64,000 bases of DNA, from assembly GCA_015501585.1 (NCBI GenBank), contig JADNRY010000082.1, positions 166,975 to 230,974 on the forward strand, given 5' to 3'. This document shows, piece after piece, positions 11,751 through 23,761 of the stretch. The notes under the pieces were generated by a model. The model was not told the DNA's origin and did not search any database. It saw only the letters and a program-made list of their open reading frames with translations. The stretch's first letter is position 1. The number at the start of each line of letters is the position of its first letter. The translations under genes were made by a program, and so were the position numbers. The stretch is from Rhodocollybia butyracea. Taxonomy: Eukaryota > Basidiomycota > Agaricomycetes > Agaricales > Omphalotaceae.

Positions 11751-13077
11751 CCACGTTTGGACGTTCAGTACTTTGAGTAAGCGCCTCGATATCTTATTTA
11801 TTGCAACCTGACATCTCTGTAGATACCGTTTGGGCATTCTACTCGCACTCAGGAACCTTTAGACTGCACATCTGCAGATATCCTCATCAAAGGATGGCTC
11901 GAAGACGCCAATTGCCCATGCGCACACCATCCTTATTGTCGTTCAAATATCAGTATCAGAGTGTGTTATCGGCATCCATCTCACCACTTCCAACTCATGT
12001 CTCCTACATTTCGCACTTTTGGCTGTTTTCGCGATACCCGTTTGCGCCTACAACGCGACAAAGTTCTCGCTTTACAAAAATTCGCACTTTGGCCCATGCC
12101 CGTCGACACAACCAACCACTGCAACACTTCCCATCTCTGAACACCCGGCCTCGCTTCCCACAAATGGCAGTCTATCATCTGCTTTTTGCGATAGGTTTTG
12201 GAACTATACGGTGGTTCCATCGGAGCCATTGAATAGCGCGTTTGAAATGACATGGCTAAACGCGTTGATGAACTCGCTTTCTGCTGTTGCCGTGGTGTTC
12301 TCGGTGGCCGGGGTGCTCGGCGGTATCGGGGGAGATGAGCTTGGGTATGCTTCTTCCTTTTACCGATCCATCGAGCTCACAAAAGTCACAGAATTGTCGG
12401 TTGGATCTTTATGGTCCGTGCCCTAGCCACCACCATTATGTGGTGGAGATCCTTCATCATCATGGCCAGGGATTATCCTGCATCCCACTCTATGCTCTCC
12501 CCAAGCGCAGTCACAACAGTCTGGACATATTTCGTCACGCTCCGGGGGGAAAGCATATACGACTTCTTCCAGCCCATAATCTATATCTTTTCCGTGTGTC
12601 AATATATAATCAGCCTTGCAGGTCTTGTCTTGTTTTACAAGTCGCAGGATGCAGAGCAATACACGATCTCCCCTTCGTTCAACATCACCGCCTACACCAA
12701 CTGCACAGGATCTATCTCATCCATGTTGCGTGATCCAACAAACAACCCCATCGTTGTCAGCTTTGCCGCTGCACCCATGTTTTTGTTCTGGTTCACTTTC
12801 CCACTCGTGCTCCTTGTGTCAGCCAGTGGAAACCCAGAGAAAGCTGCCGCTGCCAATCTTGGAGTTGCAATGCTTGCCACCCTTCTTTCTTTCTCGTATA
12901 GCCATCACCGCCGACCAGACGAAGTCGCCCATTGCCTGGGATCCTGGATGTGGACTTGTCCATGTGATGATGAGTAGCAAATTGGGCTATTGGGATGTAA
13001 AGCTGGAGGGTGGCTGGGATGATACGACGACTCTCGCTTCCAGAGTGGTCAATGGACTGTTAGCGGTGTATTTCTAG
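11750..13077 (+). CDS. polytopic membrane protein of unknown function (copy A)
   Basis: The frame shows repeated hydrophobic segments: around TILIVVQISVSECVIGI, CLLHFALLAVFAIPVCAY, LSAVAVVFSVAGVLGGIGG, then, after an intron at about 12345-12391 that joins DELG to IVGWIFMVRALATTIMWW, further segments IIYIFSVCQYIISLAGLVL and MFLFWFTFPLVLLVSA. Loops contain NxT/NxS glycosylation sites (FWNYTVV, SFNITAYTNCTG). At least five membrane spans are likely. The first exon and start are uncertain. Near 12899 the frame is offset relative to the decayed copy at 19378-19690: copy A reads either to a stop at 12977 or, in the paralog's frame (SPIAWDPGCG), to 13077, so a small deletion may have damaged it. I do not recognise the family. 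Confidence 0.5.
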
Positions 13078-13511
13078 CTGTTCGAAGGTTGTAAACATGT
13101 GTTTTTGGTTATGATTATGCATGTATTGTTTACGAGTTTACGAGTTGATATTCATCTCTATCCTCGAAGGACTAAGGTTATAAAACCCTTGTTCAAATGT
13201 TGCATACATTGATTCGCGGTGCGATTCACGAAATGAACATGTACATTCACTGAGTTACTACTTACAAACTAAGAATCCTTTTGCACTTGACATCAGACTC
13301 TTATACTTCTCATCCAACTCTTTCTGCGATTTCTGCGATTTCAGACAAGACATACCACGAGTCGGATTAAGTAGATAAGAACAACGTCAAAACACTAGAG
13401 TGCTACACATTGAACGAACATGATATGTAAAGATGAGAGATACAAATAAGAGCGTAAGAGTAGATACCGATACATACACAGAAGTGCGGTGCAAAAACAA
13501 TCAACGCATAC

Positions 13512-16085
13512 TTACAACACATACTTGGATTTTTTAGCCTGGGGTTGCGAATCAAAAGAGGTATTGCTTCGCTTCTTACCTCGTGCAGCTTCCACCTGCG
13601 CAAGCTCTCTGACGGGAACCAAGGTGATTTGTGACAGGACAGCCAACAACTTTTTCGCCTGCAGCGCTTGAAGACAGCGATTATGGACACTTTCAAATGC
13701 CAGTGGCTCGATGTCTGGATAGTTTTCCTCCGCATGGTGATAACCGCATCTCAAGAAATGGGAAAAGTTTGAGATAATTATGAACGCAGGCTCAAAAGTG
13801 GGGGACACGTATTCCGGGACAACTCCCGAGGTCAGATGATGCATGAAGAACGATAGACGATAACCGTTCTGTGATCCCCCGTTGAAAACCTTGTCTATCC
13901 AAGCTTGGCGATCTGTTCGGTTAGGAGCTGCGTGGGAGGCGTCTTCGTTGGAAAAGAGCACCCAGAGAAGAATCCACCATACAGACTCGAGATCATGCAA
14001 GGCGTTATAGGCAAAAACAGGATGTTTGATAGGAGGAGCGATGGGGAGATCAGGGAGATCCTTAAAACTGTGCCAATCGAAAATATCGATCTTTCTGGAC
14101 TCATCTATAGGCTCGGGTCGCTCGACTTTGCGTCGATCAAAGAGATATGATTGATAGATGATCTCGCAAGCCATAAATTGAGGTGTTCCCTGTTGAGGAT
14201 AAATGAGCACTGGTTCCAAAGAAGCAGCAATGCGTGCACTTACGACGCGCCCTTGGAGATGAGTTTCATCTTCATCTGTGACCTTTCTGGAATATTCAAA
14301 ATCTCCGATCAGTCCAGTATTCTGCTCCGAGCACCAATACAGATTCCCCCCGCTGATGTCTCGATGAACCCAACCAGCCATATGGATAAATCGAAGGGCT
14401 ATATCGCCAGAAATAAGTCAAGATGCAGAGGATTGTCTGGAGTAAAAACTTACCAAGGACAACTTCACTTAACCCGTTGATGATATTGCCTAGGTTTCGC
14501 TCGTTATAGATCGTCGTGGCATACTGTTTAAAGACAATGCGATAGTGGTACCTTCGACTGTGAACGGGCTGTTTATGGTTCGAGGTTGCCACGGTAGTAA
14601 ACTCGGAAGCAAGAGACTGAGATGGATGTTCTCTATCTGAGAGTAAGCTGGAGGCAACACTCTGGAGTGAGGTGTAAGCAGGAGCTTGGGCAGTGAAGGA
14701 ATCGATCATAGGTTGGCCTGCCAAGTCGTATCCGCCCATCATCACGGTCCTCGTATCATCTACTTGGCCGTCAACAGCAACTTTACAGCATGCGAGGGGG
14801 GTGAGGGTTCGTTTGCGAACAGCTTCGGCCATTTTGTCGGCGCTGTCGTTATCCAAGTTCCGAATATCTTCAATGATCTGCATTAGAATTTGATTTTCTG
14901 GAACAGTGTCAAAGCTGAGCCACAGATCTTTCAGGACGTGAATTTTGCCCTCGGAGTCTTGGACTTTCCAGATTCGGGTACCTCGACCAAAAGGACTGTT
15001 CGCGGAAGAGTCTGATATAATGGAGATAGTGGTGTAGACTTTCCCTTCGACTTCGATGATGTACTGTCTATGGCCATCGTGAATGTGGGAGAAGCTAAAG
15101 GTAGGATCCCATCCCATCTTAGAGGGAGAAGCAAAGGCGAAAGAAAGAAAGAGTTGTACCAATAGTTCCGGCTGCTACAAAAGACAGAATGAGCAGGCTG
15201 ACATTTAAGCTGGTGGTAATCGCCATACTTCCATAAAATTGAACGGTTGGGACTTCACCAGATTAGCACGGCTGAGGAACCAAACCCGCATGTCGTAATT
15301 CTCGACAGTAATCCCAAATGTGAAGCGCCTACATGGATCCATTCGTAAAAGGGTGGACATATTGTCGAACACCTTCCAAACGTTCTGCAAAGAGGATACT
15401 TAGTTAGAAAAAGTCGTCGCACCAAGATCACACTTACCTCGTTAGCATTCGAAGGTTGATTCAGTTTTTTCACCTGAACTGGAACAGTATGGTGATCAAA
15501 GAGATAGGAACGAGGCGCTTCCAACTGTTCCTCCTCCGTGACCCCTTGCCTTGCCTTCCCCTTCCCTTCAGGATTGGCAGTGTGTGCCGACTTCAGAGAT
15601 ATATGTTCGAAGATAAAGTCAGGACGCGACGCAGGTCCTAGATCTGAATGCGGCATCGTAAAGTTGAAGGTTGGCTCCAAAGCATCTCTGTCGTGCTCCT
15701 TCTCTGCAGCGACAACGGCGCGAAATATATCTGCCATTGGTTTGTAAACAACTGTTTCGTGTTCGCTCCTCGCTGCAGGTTCTTGTAGGAAAGCAGCCCA
15801 TCCCTGGTCCTTCAATACACCGTCTTGTTTCAAAGTTTCCAAGACGTGTCCAAGCATCTTTCCCTCTGATGAACCAGGGAGCAGGGGTAAGATGTGGATG
15901 CAAAAATCCTCGACAGCCAGCTCGGGGATTCTGCTGGGTAAGATCTTTAGAACACTGTCTCTCATTGGATCCATGCTACTCGAGCTTCGGAAAGGGGAGA
16001 GACTGGTTTCCTGTCCTGGTTCAGCGCTGTCGCCAGACGCGGTCACATGGTCGGGAGATGGCAGACTTTCAACTTCATCGTCCAT
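13512..16085 (-). CDS. FunK1-type protein kinase
   Basis: FunK1 kinases are divergent eukaryotic kinases expanded in mushrooms; substrates are unknown. The start chosen is MDDEVESLPSPDH. The N-terminal half has the family's pattern with PMADIFRAVV and RPDFIFEH. The middle exon carries RGTRIWKVQDSEG and the lysine-bearing VLKDLWLS. After an intron near 14382-14450 the catalytic loop is VHRDISGGNLYW (HRD with the metal-binding N) and the DFG position reads GDFEYS. GTPQFMACEI follows as the activation-segment end, and LHDLESVWWILLWVLF is typical of the family. It ends in a basic tail (KKRSNTSFDSQPQAKKSK), possibly nuclear. At least four introns. A small ORF (MSVDNNEPSETDPP, about 16260-16340) upstream does not splice in frame and was left out. 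Confidence 0.85.
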
Positions 16086-16609
16086 TGTCGACAGTAAGGG
16101 ATTTAGGAGGAGGAGTAGAGATGATTGCTGTATAGATATCAAGAGAGAGGAAGATAGAGACGAGATCTTCCCTCCTTATTATAAATACATTCATTATACC
16201 TGTAGGAGTTAGTATATTTGGTAGGATTGTCGCCATTGTTTTCCAAGGAATGTACTTACGAAATTTTCTGGAAAAGCCACAGAAAACTTCTCCCAAGCGG
16301 GGTGGATCCGTCTCTGATGGCTCATTGTTGTCCACAGACATTTTCACAATAGACAAGCCATTATCTCGATCCGCGTCGAAGGCTTGAGGGCTTGAGTACA
16401 ATGGAAGACAAATTATAATATTCTGGAAGAGTAGCAGTCAAGCTGAGCTTTGGGCTACTTTGTACACAAGCAAGGACATGTCAGATTAGTGATGTACAGG
16501 CGTATCTTGCAGTGACGCCAAACAGCTATCGATCCAATGTCGCTGAATACATATGCGAGGGAGGAGATTGTCATTAGCGCTGAATCGGCGCCTACTATTG
16601 AGCACCGGA

Positions 16610-17266
16610 TGAAAGCGGCCCGCAAAATCCCAATTTTTCTCGTTCGCTCGCTGTTTGTGGACTTCAACGCAACTTCGTTCAACAATGCGGAAACCATGTA
16701 AAATAAAACGACTCGCCGGCACCTTTCATCGACATCCCCGGTATACTTGAAGCTTGAAGCTTGAAGAACAAACCTCAGAACTCAGCGTTCAGTGTGTTCT
16801 CTGCGGTATCGGTGACCCTGTGTTGTGACCCATGTTTTTGGACGCCGAAGACTTTGAGTAAGCCATGTCTTATTATAATAATTGCAGCCTGAAATCTCCA
16901 AGTAGCGGGGACCCAACGGTACCTAATTCCAGCACATCCGGCACATCCTCGTCAAAGGATAGCTTGAAGGCCTCAACTGTCCATGCACATACCGCGCTTG
17001 CTATCGATCAACATCACTGCGTTATCAGCATCCATATCACCACTCCTTCTACATTTTGCATTACACTCGAATTTTTGGCCGTTCGCAATACCTATTTGCG
17101 CCTACAACGCAACAAAGTTCTCTTTGGCCCACCACTGCAATACTTCGTATCCCTGATAAACACCCGGCCTCGCTTCCCGCACATGGTAGTCTTTTGCGGT
17201 AGGTTTTGGAACTATACCCTGGTTCCATCGGAGCCAGTCAATGGACTATTAGCGGTGTATTTCTAG
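16610..17266 (+). pseudogene. decayed copy of the membrane-protein gene (copy B)
   Basis: The DNA follows 11480-12230 with many changes (TSSSKDS, VHAHT, CGRFWNYTLVPSEP against CDRFWNYTVVPSEP), then jumps straight to the last codons NGLLAVYF. The whole central and C-terminal membrane part is deleted. It lies just downstream of the MYND gene at 17387-19006, tail to tail. Confidence 0.75.
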
Positions 17267-17386
17267 TTGTTCGAACGTTGGAAACATGTATCCTTGGTTA
17301 TGAATATCAACATATTGTTCAAATGGGCATACATTGATTTGCGGTGCGATGGACGAAACAAGCATGTACATTCACCGAGTTACTAT

Positions 17387-19006
17387 TTACAAACTGAGAT
17401 CCTTTGCACCTGACAAAAGACTCTTATACATCTCATCCAACTCTTTCTGCGACTCTTCCTTCGTTTTTCCCTTCTTCTTCAGCTCCTCGTCAGCGCGCTT
17501 CTGAACAATTGGCAGCCATTCGTCGATATCAACATTATACTCCCGCATAAGCTGCTTCTTCAATCCCACTTTCCCAATCCCAGGAGCATTCTCCGCTGCA
17601 GGCAGCAGCATTTTATACATCTGAACTACCGCCACCGGTGAAAACTCGCTAATGGCGCGGTTCCGTTGAAGTATGAACAGCATCTTACCCATGGGATGGG
17701 GAATCTTTACGCCATGATCTGGATGCGGCTCCGGACGAACAAAGACATAGTCCATGTCAGGATTCTCCTCAAGGAACTTCAGTTGGTGGAGGAGTGCGGG
17801 GGAACGTATGTAGCCAGGCTTGGGTTCCTTCCAGAAACGCTTGTCGTCGTCAGCAGAATCGCCATTAGACTGAGCAGCGGCTTTAGATTTTCCCTTGTTC
17901 GACTGCGAGCCCGGAGCAAGAATAGCATCTTTGAGTGCTGCAGTATTACCGCAAGTTGTCCTGTGCGGGGGACGCCCGTTCTTCCAATCCTGCACTTGAC
18001 ACTGCCTTCAAAAACCAAAGTCAACAACGGGGCTAGACAAGTAAAAGTTGACCTTACTTGTTGCAGTAATAGACCGCTTTACATTTCTGACATGCGAGTA
18101 ACACCCTGACTCCAGCCCTTTCAGCCGTTAACCCACAAGCCCTACAACCACGTTCGGCTAGGGCATTATTAGCTTTCACTTCCTTTTGAGAGTTTTTGAG
18201 AAGCTTGGTAAGATCTTCGTCTTCCCGAAGAGAGTCCTTCAGCTCCCGCGAGACGCCACTTTTGCCGCCCTTCATAAGACCATATTCTTCTTGTCCTCCA
18301 AACTAGATGAAATTAATGAGCAAAGGTCAACGAGTACAAACGCTTTCCTCACAAAGGCCAAAAGAGTATTCCAAACAAAAAAAGTCAAAAACGTAGTTCT
18401 CTGAAGATCCATCAGCCGTGCATAGACCTTCTTTTTCGAATCATCATGCCCATCGTTCATAGCCTCCCAGACTGGATTCGGAACCTTTTGAAAATCATTC
18501 GGGATCGTATCGATATCCTGCAGCGTAAGTTTCTGCATCAAGTCGAGAAAGCCCCTGCCGGATTGAGCATTCAAACGATTCATAGTTAACTCGGGACAGA
18601 ATTGGCGATGATCCTCGAAATCGGGGCTAGCTTCACAAGTCCTGAATAGTCCTTCGAGTATCCACTTTTCTCGCTCGCTTTTGGAACAGACGTTGGTCCA
18701 GCGATCCACAAAATCGTCCTCAGCGTAACGCTTGGAAACTTCTCTGGACAAGTCCCGCTGGAGTTTACAGAGTTGGTCTTGTTTGACATGCGCGCTGTGG
18801 AGCAGCGAATCTTGTACTTGGGCAGTGAAGAATGCATCAGGAAGGTCATCCTGAAGTTTGATGATTTTCTGGTACTTCTTCACAGTGAAACTAGGGTCGG
18901 ATCCATAAAGTGCATCGTGCTCGCGCTCCCAGTGCTTATTCCAGGCCACCCGGTCCTCCTTCCACGAAGGCTTAGAAGCTTTGGCAGTAGATTTACCGTG
19001 AGGCAT
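17387..19006 (-). CDS. MYND zinc-finger protein (copy A)
   Basis: Start MPHGKSTAKASKPSW; the first exon (about 230 residues) is mostly charged helix with no named domain. A 51-nt intron (donor GTGAGG, acceptor ATCTAG) joins LLAF to GGQEEYGLMKGG. The MYND finger follows: CRACG, CQKC, VYYCNK, and after another intron QCQVQDW and the His/Cys end (PPHRTTC), giving C-x2-C...C-x2-C...YC-x3-CQ...W...H...C. After an acidic spacer come GYIRSPALLHQLKFLEE and VRPEPHPDHG, then a charged coiled-coil-like tail (KRADEELKKKGKTKEE). MYND fingers bind protein partners; the target here is unknown. The copy A intron donor in the finger is GTAAGG. Confidence 0.8.
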
Positions 19007-19140
19007 AAGAATCGGATGCAGCGTATAGTTGACTTCAAAGTTCAAGAAAGGGGTGTTTCAGATTTCATGTGACCCTGTACGCGTTCAAGTGACGCCCAAA
19101 GTTGAAGTTGCTCCACTTCTCATACAGAAAAATCATTTCA

Positions 19141-19372
19141 ATTCAGCCGTTGGTGAAATCAACTCTTGCGCCTGTGTGTAAAATGAACGATATGAACTGC
19201 ATGGCTGGCTGAAATCGGGCATTGATTGGCTTTATGTAACCAAGAGGTCATCCGAGGAGAGCACATACCGAAAAAGGGTCTTGGTAAAGTCTCCCGGGAT
19301 GTCGTTACCTTCATTGTCTTTGGCCTTGCGTAGATCAAGCATGGCCAGTACATACGCAAAAGCAAGCCAAAT
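19141..19372 (-). pseudogene. cut-off 3' end of a P450 gene
   Basis: The stretch matches the last exons of P450 copy 4 (VLA-LDLRKAKDNEGN-DIPGDFTKTFF pattern and the QAR...-type C-terminus), then stops abruptly at about 19372. It contains small indels. It is the distal part of unit 1 of the tandem duplication, not an independent gene. Confidence 0.8.
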
Positions 19373-19377
19373 AAACT

Positions 19378-19690
19378 AGGATCTATCTCATGTTGCGTGA
19401 TCTAACAAACATCGTTGCCAGGTTTGCCGCTGCAACTATGTTTTTGTTCTGGTTCACTTTACCACTCGTGCTGCTTCGGTCGGCCAATCTTGGACTTGCA
19501 ATGCTTCCCGCTCTTCTTCCTTTCTCGTATAGCTTGGCCATCATCACCGAGCAGGCGCAGTCACCCATTGCCTGGGATCCCGGATGTGGCATAGATGATG
19601 AGTAGTGAGTTGGGCTATTGGGATGTCAAGAGAGAGGGTGGCTGGGATGATATGACGACTACATTCAGAGTAGTCACTGTTAGCGTTGTA
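19378..19690 (+). pseudogene. decayed 3' part of the membrane-protein gene (copy C)
   Basis: It matches 12710-13030: GSISxMLRDxTN, TMFLFWFTLPLVLL, LPFSYSLAIIT, SPIAWDPGCG, then SSELGYWDVK. Only the C-terminal part is present, beginning exactly at the duplication junction. It preserves the SLAIIT stretch that copy A has lost. Confidence 0.75.
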
Positions 19691-19801
19691 TCTCTGGTGT
19701 CGGAACGTTGGATTCTAGGTTATGGATATTATGCATGTTTGTTCAGGCGTTGCGTAAAAACAAGCAAAATAAATCTGTACATTCACCGAGTTACCATGTA
19801 C

Positions 19802-21446
19802 TTACAAACTAAGATCCTTTGCACTTGATACCAGACCCTTATACATCTCATCTAACTCATTCTGCGACTCTTCTTTAGTCTTTCCCTGCTTCTTCAGCTC
19901 CTCGTCGGCGCGCTTCTGAACAATTGGCTGCCATTCGTCGATATCGATGTTATACTCCCGCATAAGCTGCTTCTTCAATCCCACTTCCCCAATCCCAGGA
20001 GCTTTCTCCGCTGCAGGCAGCAGCATATCATACATCCGAACAACCTCCACCGGCGCAAACTCGCTAACGGCACGATTCAGGAGGATCGTGAACATCAACT
20101 TGCCCATGGGGTGGGGAAGCGCTATTCCGTGATCTGGGTGCGGCTCTGGACGAACGAAGACATAGTCCACGCCACGATTCTCCTCAAGGAACTTCATTTG
20201 GTGGAGGAGTGCAGGGGAACGTATGTAACCAGGTTTGGGTTCCTCCCAGAAAGGCTTGTCCTCGTCGTCTGAATCGTTATCTGAATCGCCATCAGACTGA
20301 ACAGCAGCTTTAGATTTGCCCTTGCTCGACTGCGAGCCCGGACTGAGGATAGCATCTTTTAGTGCTGCGTTATTACCGCAAATCGTCTTGTGCGGGGGAC
20401 GCCCATTCTTCCAATCCTGCACTTGACACTGCCTTCAGAAAACCGAAGTCAGATAACGGGCCTAGACAAGTAAAATTGACTGAACTTGTTGCAGTAATAG
20501 ACCCCTCTTCCAATCAAATTACATTTCTGACATGCGAGTAACACCCTGACTCCAGCCCTTTCAGCCGTTAGCCCACAAGCCCTACAACCACGTTCGGCTA
20601 GGGCATTATTAGCTTTCACCTCCTTTTGGGAGTTTTTGAGAATTTTGGTAAGACGCTCGTCATTCTGAAGAGAGTCCTTCAGCTCCTGCGAGATGCTACT
20701 TTTGCCGCTCTTGATAAGACCATACTCTTCTCGCCCTCCGAACTAGATGAAATTAATGAGCATAGGTCAATGAGTACAAACACTTTCCTCACAAAGGCCA
20801 AAAGCGTATTCCAGACAAAAAACGTCAAAAACGTGGTTCTCTGAAGATCCATCCGTCGCGCATTGACCTTCTTCTTCGGGTCATTATGCCCATCATTCAT
20901 AGCCTCCCAAACCGGATTCGGAATCTTTTGGAAATCATTTGGAATTATATCGATATCCTGCAGCGTAAGTTTCTGCATCAAGTCGAGAAAGCCTCTGCCG
21001 GATTGAGCATTCAAACGGTTCATAGTCAACTCGGGACAGAATCGTCGATAGTCCTCGAAGTCGGGGCTAGCTTCACAAGTCCTGAACAGCCCTTCAAGTA
21101 TCCACTTTTCTCTGTCGGTTTTGGTACAAATGTTGGTCCAGCGATCCACAAAATCGTCCTCAGCGTAATGCTTGGAAACTTCTCTGGACAAGTCCCGCTG
21201 GAGTGTACAGAGTTCGTCTTGCATGACATGCGCATTATGGAGTAATGAATCTTGTATTTGGGTAGTGAAGAATGCATCAGGAAGGGTATCCTGTAGTTTG
21301 ATGATTTTCTGGTCTTTCTTCACGGTGAAACTAGGGTCGGACCCATAGAGAGCATCGTGTTCGCGCTCCCAGTACTTATTCCAGGCTACTCGGTCCTCCT
21401 TCCATGAAGGCTTAGAAGCTTTGGCGGTAGATTTACCACGAGGCAT
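19802..21446 (-). CDS. MYND zinc-finger protein (copy B)
   Basis: Paralog of 17387-19006, very similar along its whole length (start MPRGKSTAKASKPSW; MYND finger CRACG...CQKC...YYCNK; C-terminal KRADEELKKQGKTKEE). Differences: a four-residue insertion inside the finger (CNLIGRGVYYC against CKAVYYC) and a longer acidic stretch (DGDSDNDSDDEDK). The splice donor inside the finger has changed from GTAAGG to GTTCAG, which could impair splicing between YYCNK and QCQVQDW. It may therefore be a weakened or dying copy even though its reading frames are open. Confidence 0.75.
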
Positions 21447-21537
21447 GAAGAAAGGGATGTTTTGGACTTCACGTGACCCTGTATGTCCAATTCGACGCCC
21501 ATAAAATAAATAGTACAGAAAAAACAAAGGGTTATCT

Positions 21538-23698
21538 CTACTCAGCCGTTGCTGAAATCAAGTCTCGCGCCTGTGCGTCGCGGAACACAATAGAAGATGT
21601 GAACGGCATGGGCTGGCTGAAATCGGGCATTCATCGGCTTTAACAAAGAAGTCATTGAAGAGCACATACCAAAAAAAGGTCTTGGTAAAGTCTCCCGGGA
21701 TGTCGATTTCATTACCTTCATTGTCTTTGGCCTTGCGTAGATCAAGTGTAGCCAGTACATACGCAATAGCAAGCCAAACAGAACTGTCAGCCATGTAGCG
21801 GCCTACACAAACTCTGTGAGGTAGAAATACAATTCAAGTCAAAAATACTTAGTCATTAACAAGCTGACAGACCTTCGCCCAAATCCATAGGCATAAATGT
21901 CATTGATACTCGTAAAGGGTCCAGAGGGGGCATCAAGAAAACGTTCGGGGATGAATTTGTTGGGTTCGGAGTACACGTTAGGGTCTCGGTTCATAGCCCT
22001 AAAGGATGTTTTCAGCTCACAACTTATGAAAGGAGTACGTAGGATCTACCAGATGTTGGGAATAACTACACAGCCTAAAATGAACAAACTGAAATTAATG
22101 CCAAGCAGCACTAGAGAAACGAGTTAAACCTTTAGGAATGTGGTAACCATTATAATAATCATCTTCGGTTGAAACATGATTGACCCCTACCAAAACTTAA
22201 GAAACAACTAGTTATTTTGAAGGAGGATCTCATACCAAGAGGAACAGGTGGGTGCAAGCGCATTGTTTCACGGTAGATAGACTCGACGTAAGGAAGCGAT
22301 TTTCGGTCTTCAAAGGTGGGTAGTCGAGTTCTTCCAATGACACGATCGATTTCAGCCTGTCCTTTGGCCTGAACATCAGGATATAAAGTCATGATAAGAA
22401 GAAAGGAGGCAACAGAAGACATTGTCTATTGATAGTAGCAGTAAGTTTCAAATACTAGTCTGAGCAGACACCGTACCGTATCCGAGGCAGCTGAGGATTG
22501 AAATGGCCTCTGATTTAGTGGATCCTGTAAGAAATCCGGTATAGAATCTCACCTATGAAGCTAGTGGAACCCATGTCCTTGATCATCTCAATATCTGCTG
22601 GCGGGCCTTCATTTTCAAGTGCTAATTCAGCAATAACAGATGTGCCAGTGCCAAGTTTCTGGGAGGATGATAAATAAATCCTTGCCCTATTGAACATAAT
22701 CTTACTCACCAAGTTATTCACCGCCCTATCAAACGGGATAGTGCCTAAGGCATCAAAATTTTCTCGAAATTCAAGCACTTTCTGTTTGAACCCACAGCCA
22801 GGAAAGAAAGAGGGCATAAAGCGCAGCCATGGAAATCGTTCGAGGGTAGGGAAGCCAGTTGAGAATATCTGTCCAAATACATCAATGGCTTTTTTGCCCT
22901 TCGGAGAAAGAGGATCATCGTAACCAATATCAAGCCCATATAATGCAGCATACATGACGCTTTGAGAGAATCTAGTTGAACAGAAGATTCAGCGATATTG
23001 GTTTTAGATATACTAGTAAAACATACATCAGCGTATGCTGCATGATCTGCTCCGGCGTGGCTACCAGGCTACGTGTGAGATCAAGGACTTTCTTATATTG
23101 GGCGGGATAGAAACGACTAATAGCGGATTGACGAAAGATCTGATTGTAAAGCTTCTTGTTCGTCCGCCACTTGGCTGAGTGTTCCTGTCATGAAGAAAAG
23201 AGGGGAGACGGGATAAATAGAATTGTGAGCCTAGCAAGTGACTTACCTGCATCGAAAGCACACGTTCTCCTCCGCACCTTATGTGTATATGTTAGGAAAA
23301 ACTCTGTTGAAATTGGAATTTCCGACTTACAGGATCGCCGTCCACGGTACTTCTCGATTCGAGTAGATGCGCGCGCGCTTTTCTAGCAGATCTACGGCAG
23401 TCCGAGAGCTGTTAGTTATAAGGATATTCTTTTCGCGGATATAGACAAGGTCCCCTGGTCCGAGAATCAGTACATCGGTGTAGACACTCAGCTGTAGAGT
23501 CTGTAACCGACCATATTTTCTACCCCATTCTTGGAATTTGATCCAAGCATCAAGAACCGGAAAGTCGGGGGTTTTTGGGCCAGGGGGGAGGGTTATTGCA
23601 GACTTGGGCTGAGGGCGACGAGAAAGAAGATACAACAAAGCTAACGTCAGAGGTGCAACTCCAGATAAAATCAAGAGCAAAGATGACGCAGGAGCCAT
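21538..23698 (-). CDS. cytochrome P450 monooxygenase (copy 4)
   Basis: Start MAPASSLLLILSGVAPLTLA, hinge PPGPKTPDFPVLDAW. Signatures in order: MPSFFPGCGFKQK, I-helix SAASDT, TLYPDVQAKGQAEIDRVIGR, K-helix SIYRETMRLHPP, STEDDYYNGYHIPKG, IPERFLDAPSGPF, and heme loop YGFGRR/VCVGRYMADSS across an intron. It ends RDAQARDLISATAE, stop at 21538. It is complete and is the parent of the fragment at 19141-19372. A TATA box lies about 55 bp upstream of the start. Confidence 0.9.
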
Positions 23699-23752
23699 AG
23701 TATATCAAGGAAGGAAACAAGGAGGCGAGAGTAGATTTTGTAAGATTTCCAC

Positions 23753-23761
23753 CTTATATAC
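23753..23761 (-). promoter_or_regulatory. TATA box of P450 copy 4
   Basis: GTATATAAGG about 55 bp upstream of the start codon, in the position shared with copies 1, 3 and 5. Confidence 0.6.

Larger units (their letters stand above)
16610..21794. repeat. tandem segmental duplication: membrane remnant + MYND gene + P450 3' end
   Basis: Unit 1 (about 16610-19372) and unit 2 (19378-21794) carry the same three parts in the same order and orientation. Unit 1 ends inside a P450 exon at about 19372, directly against the membrane remnant that opens unit 2. In unit 2 the P450 part continues into a complete gene (copy 4). The order shows an unequal-exchange type duplication whose breakpoint cut through a P450. 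Confidence 0.8.

Noticed and set aside
16075..16401. Short frame MSVDNNEPSETDPP... as first exon of the FunK1 gene
   Set aside because: A donor is visible at about 16260 but neither acceptor downstream brings it into the kinase frame before a stop.
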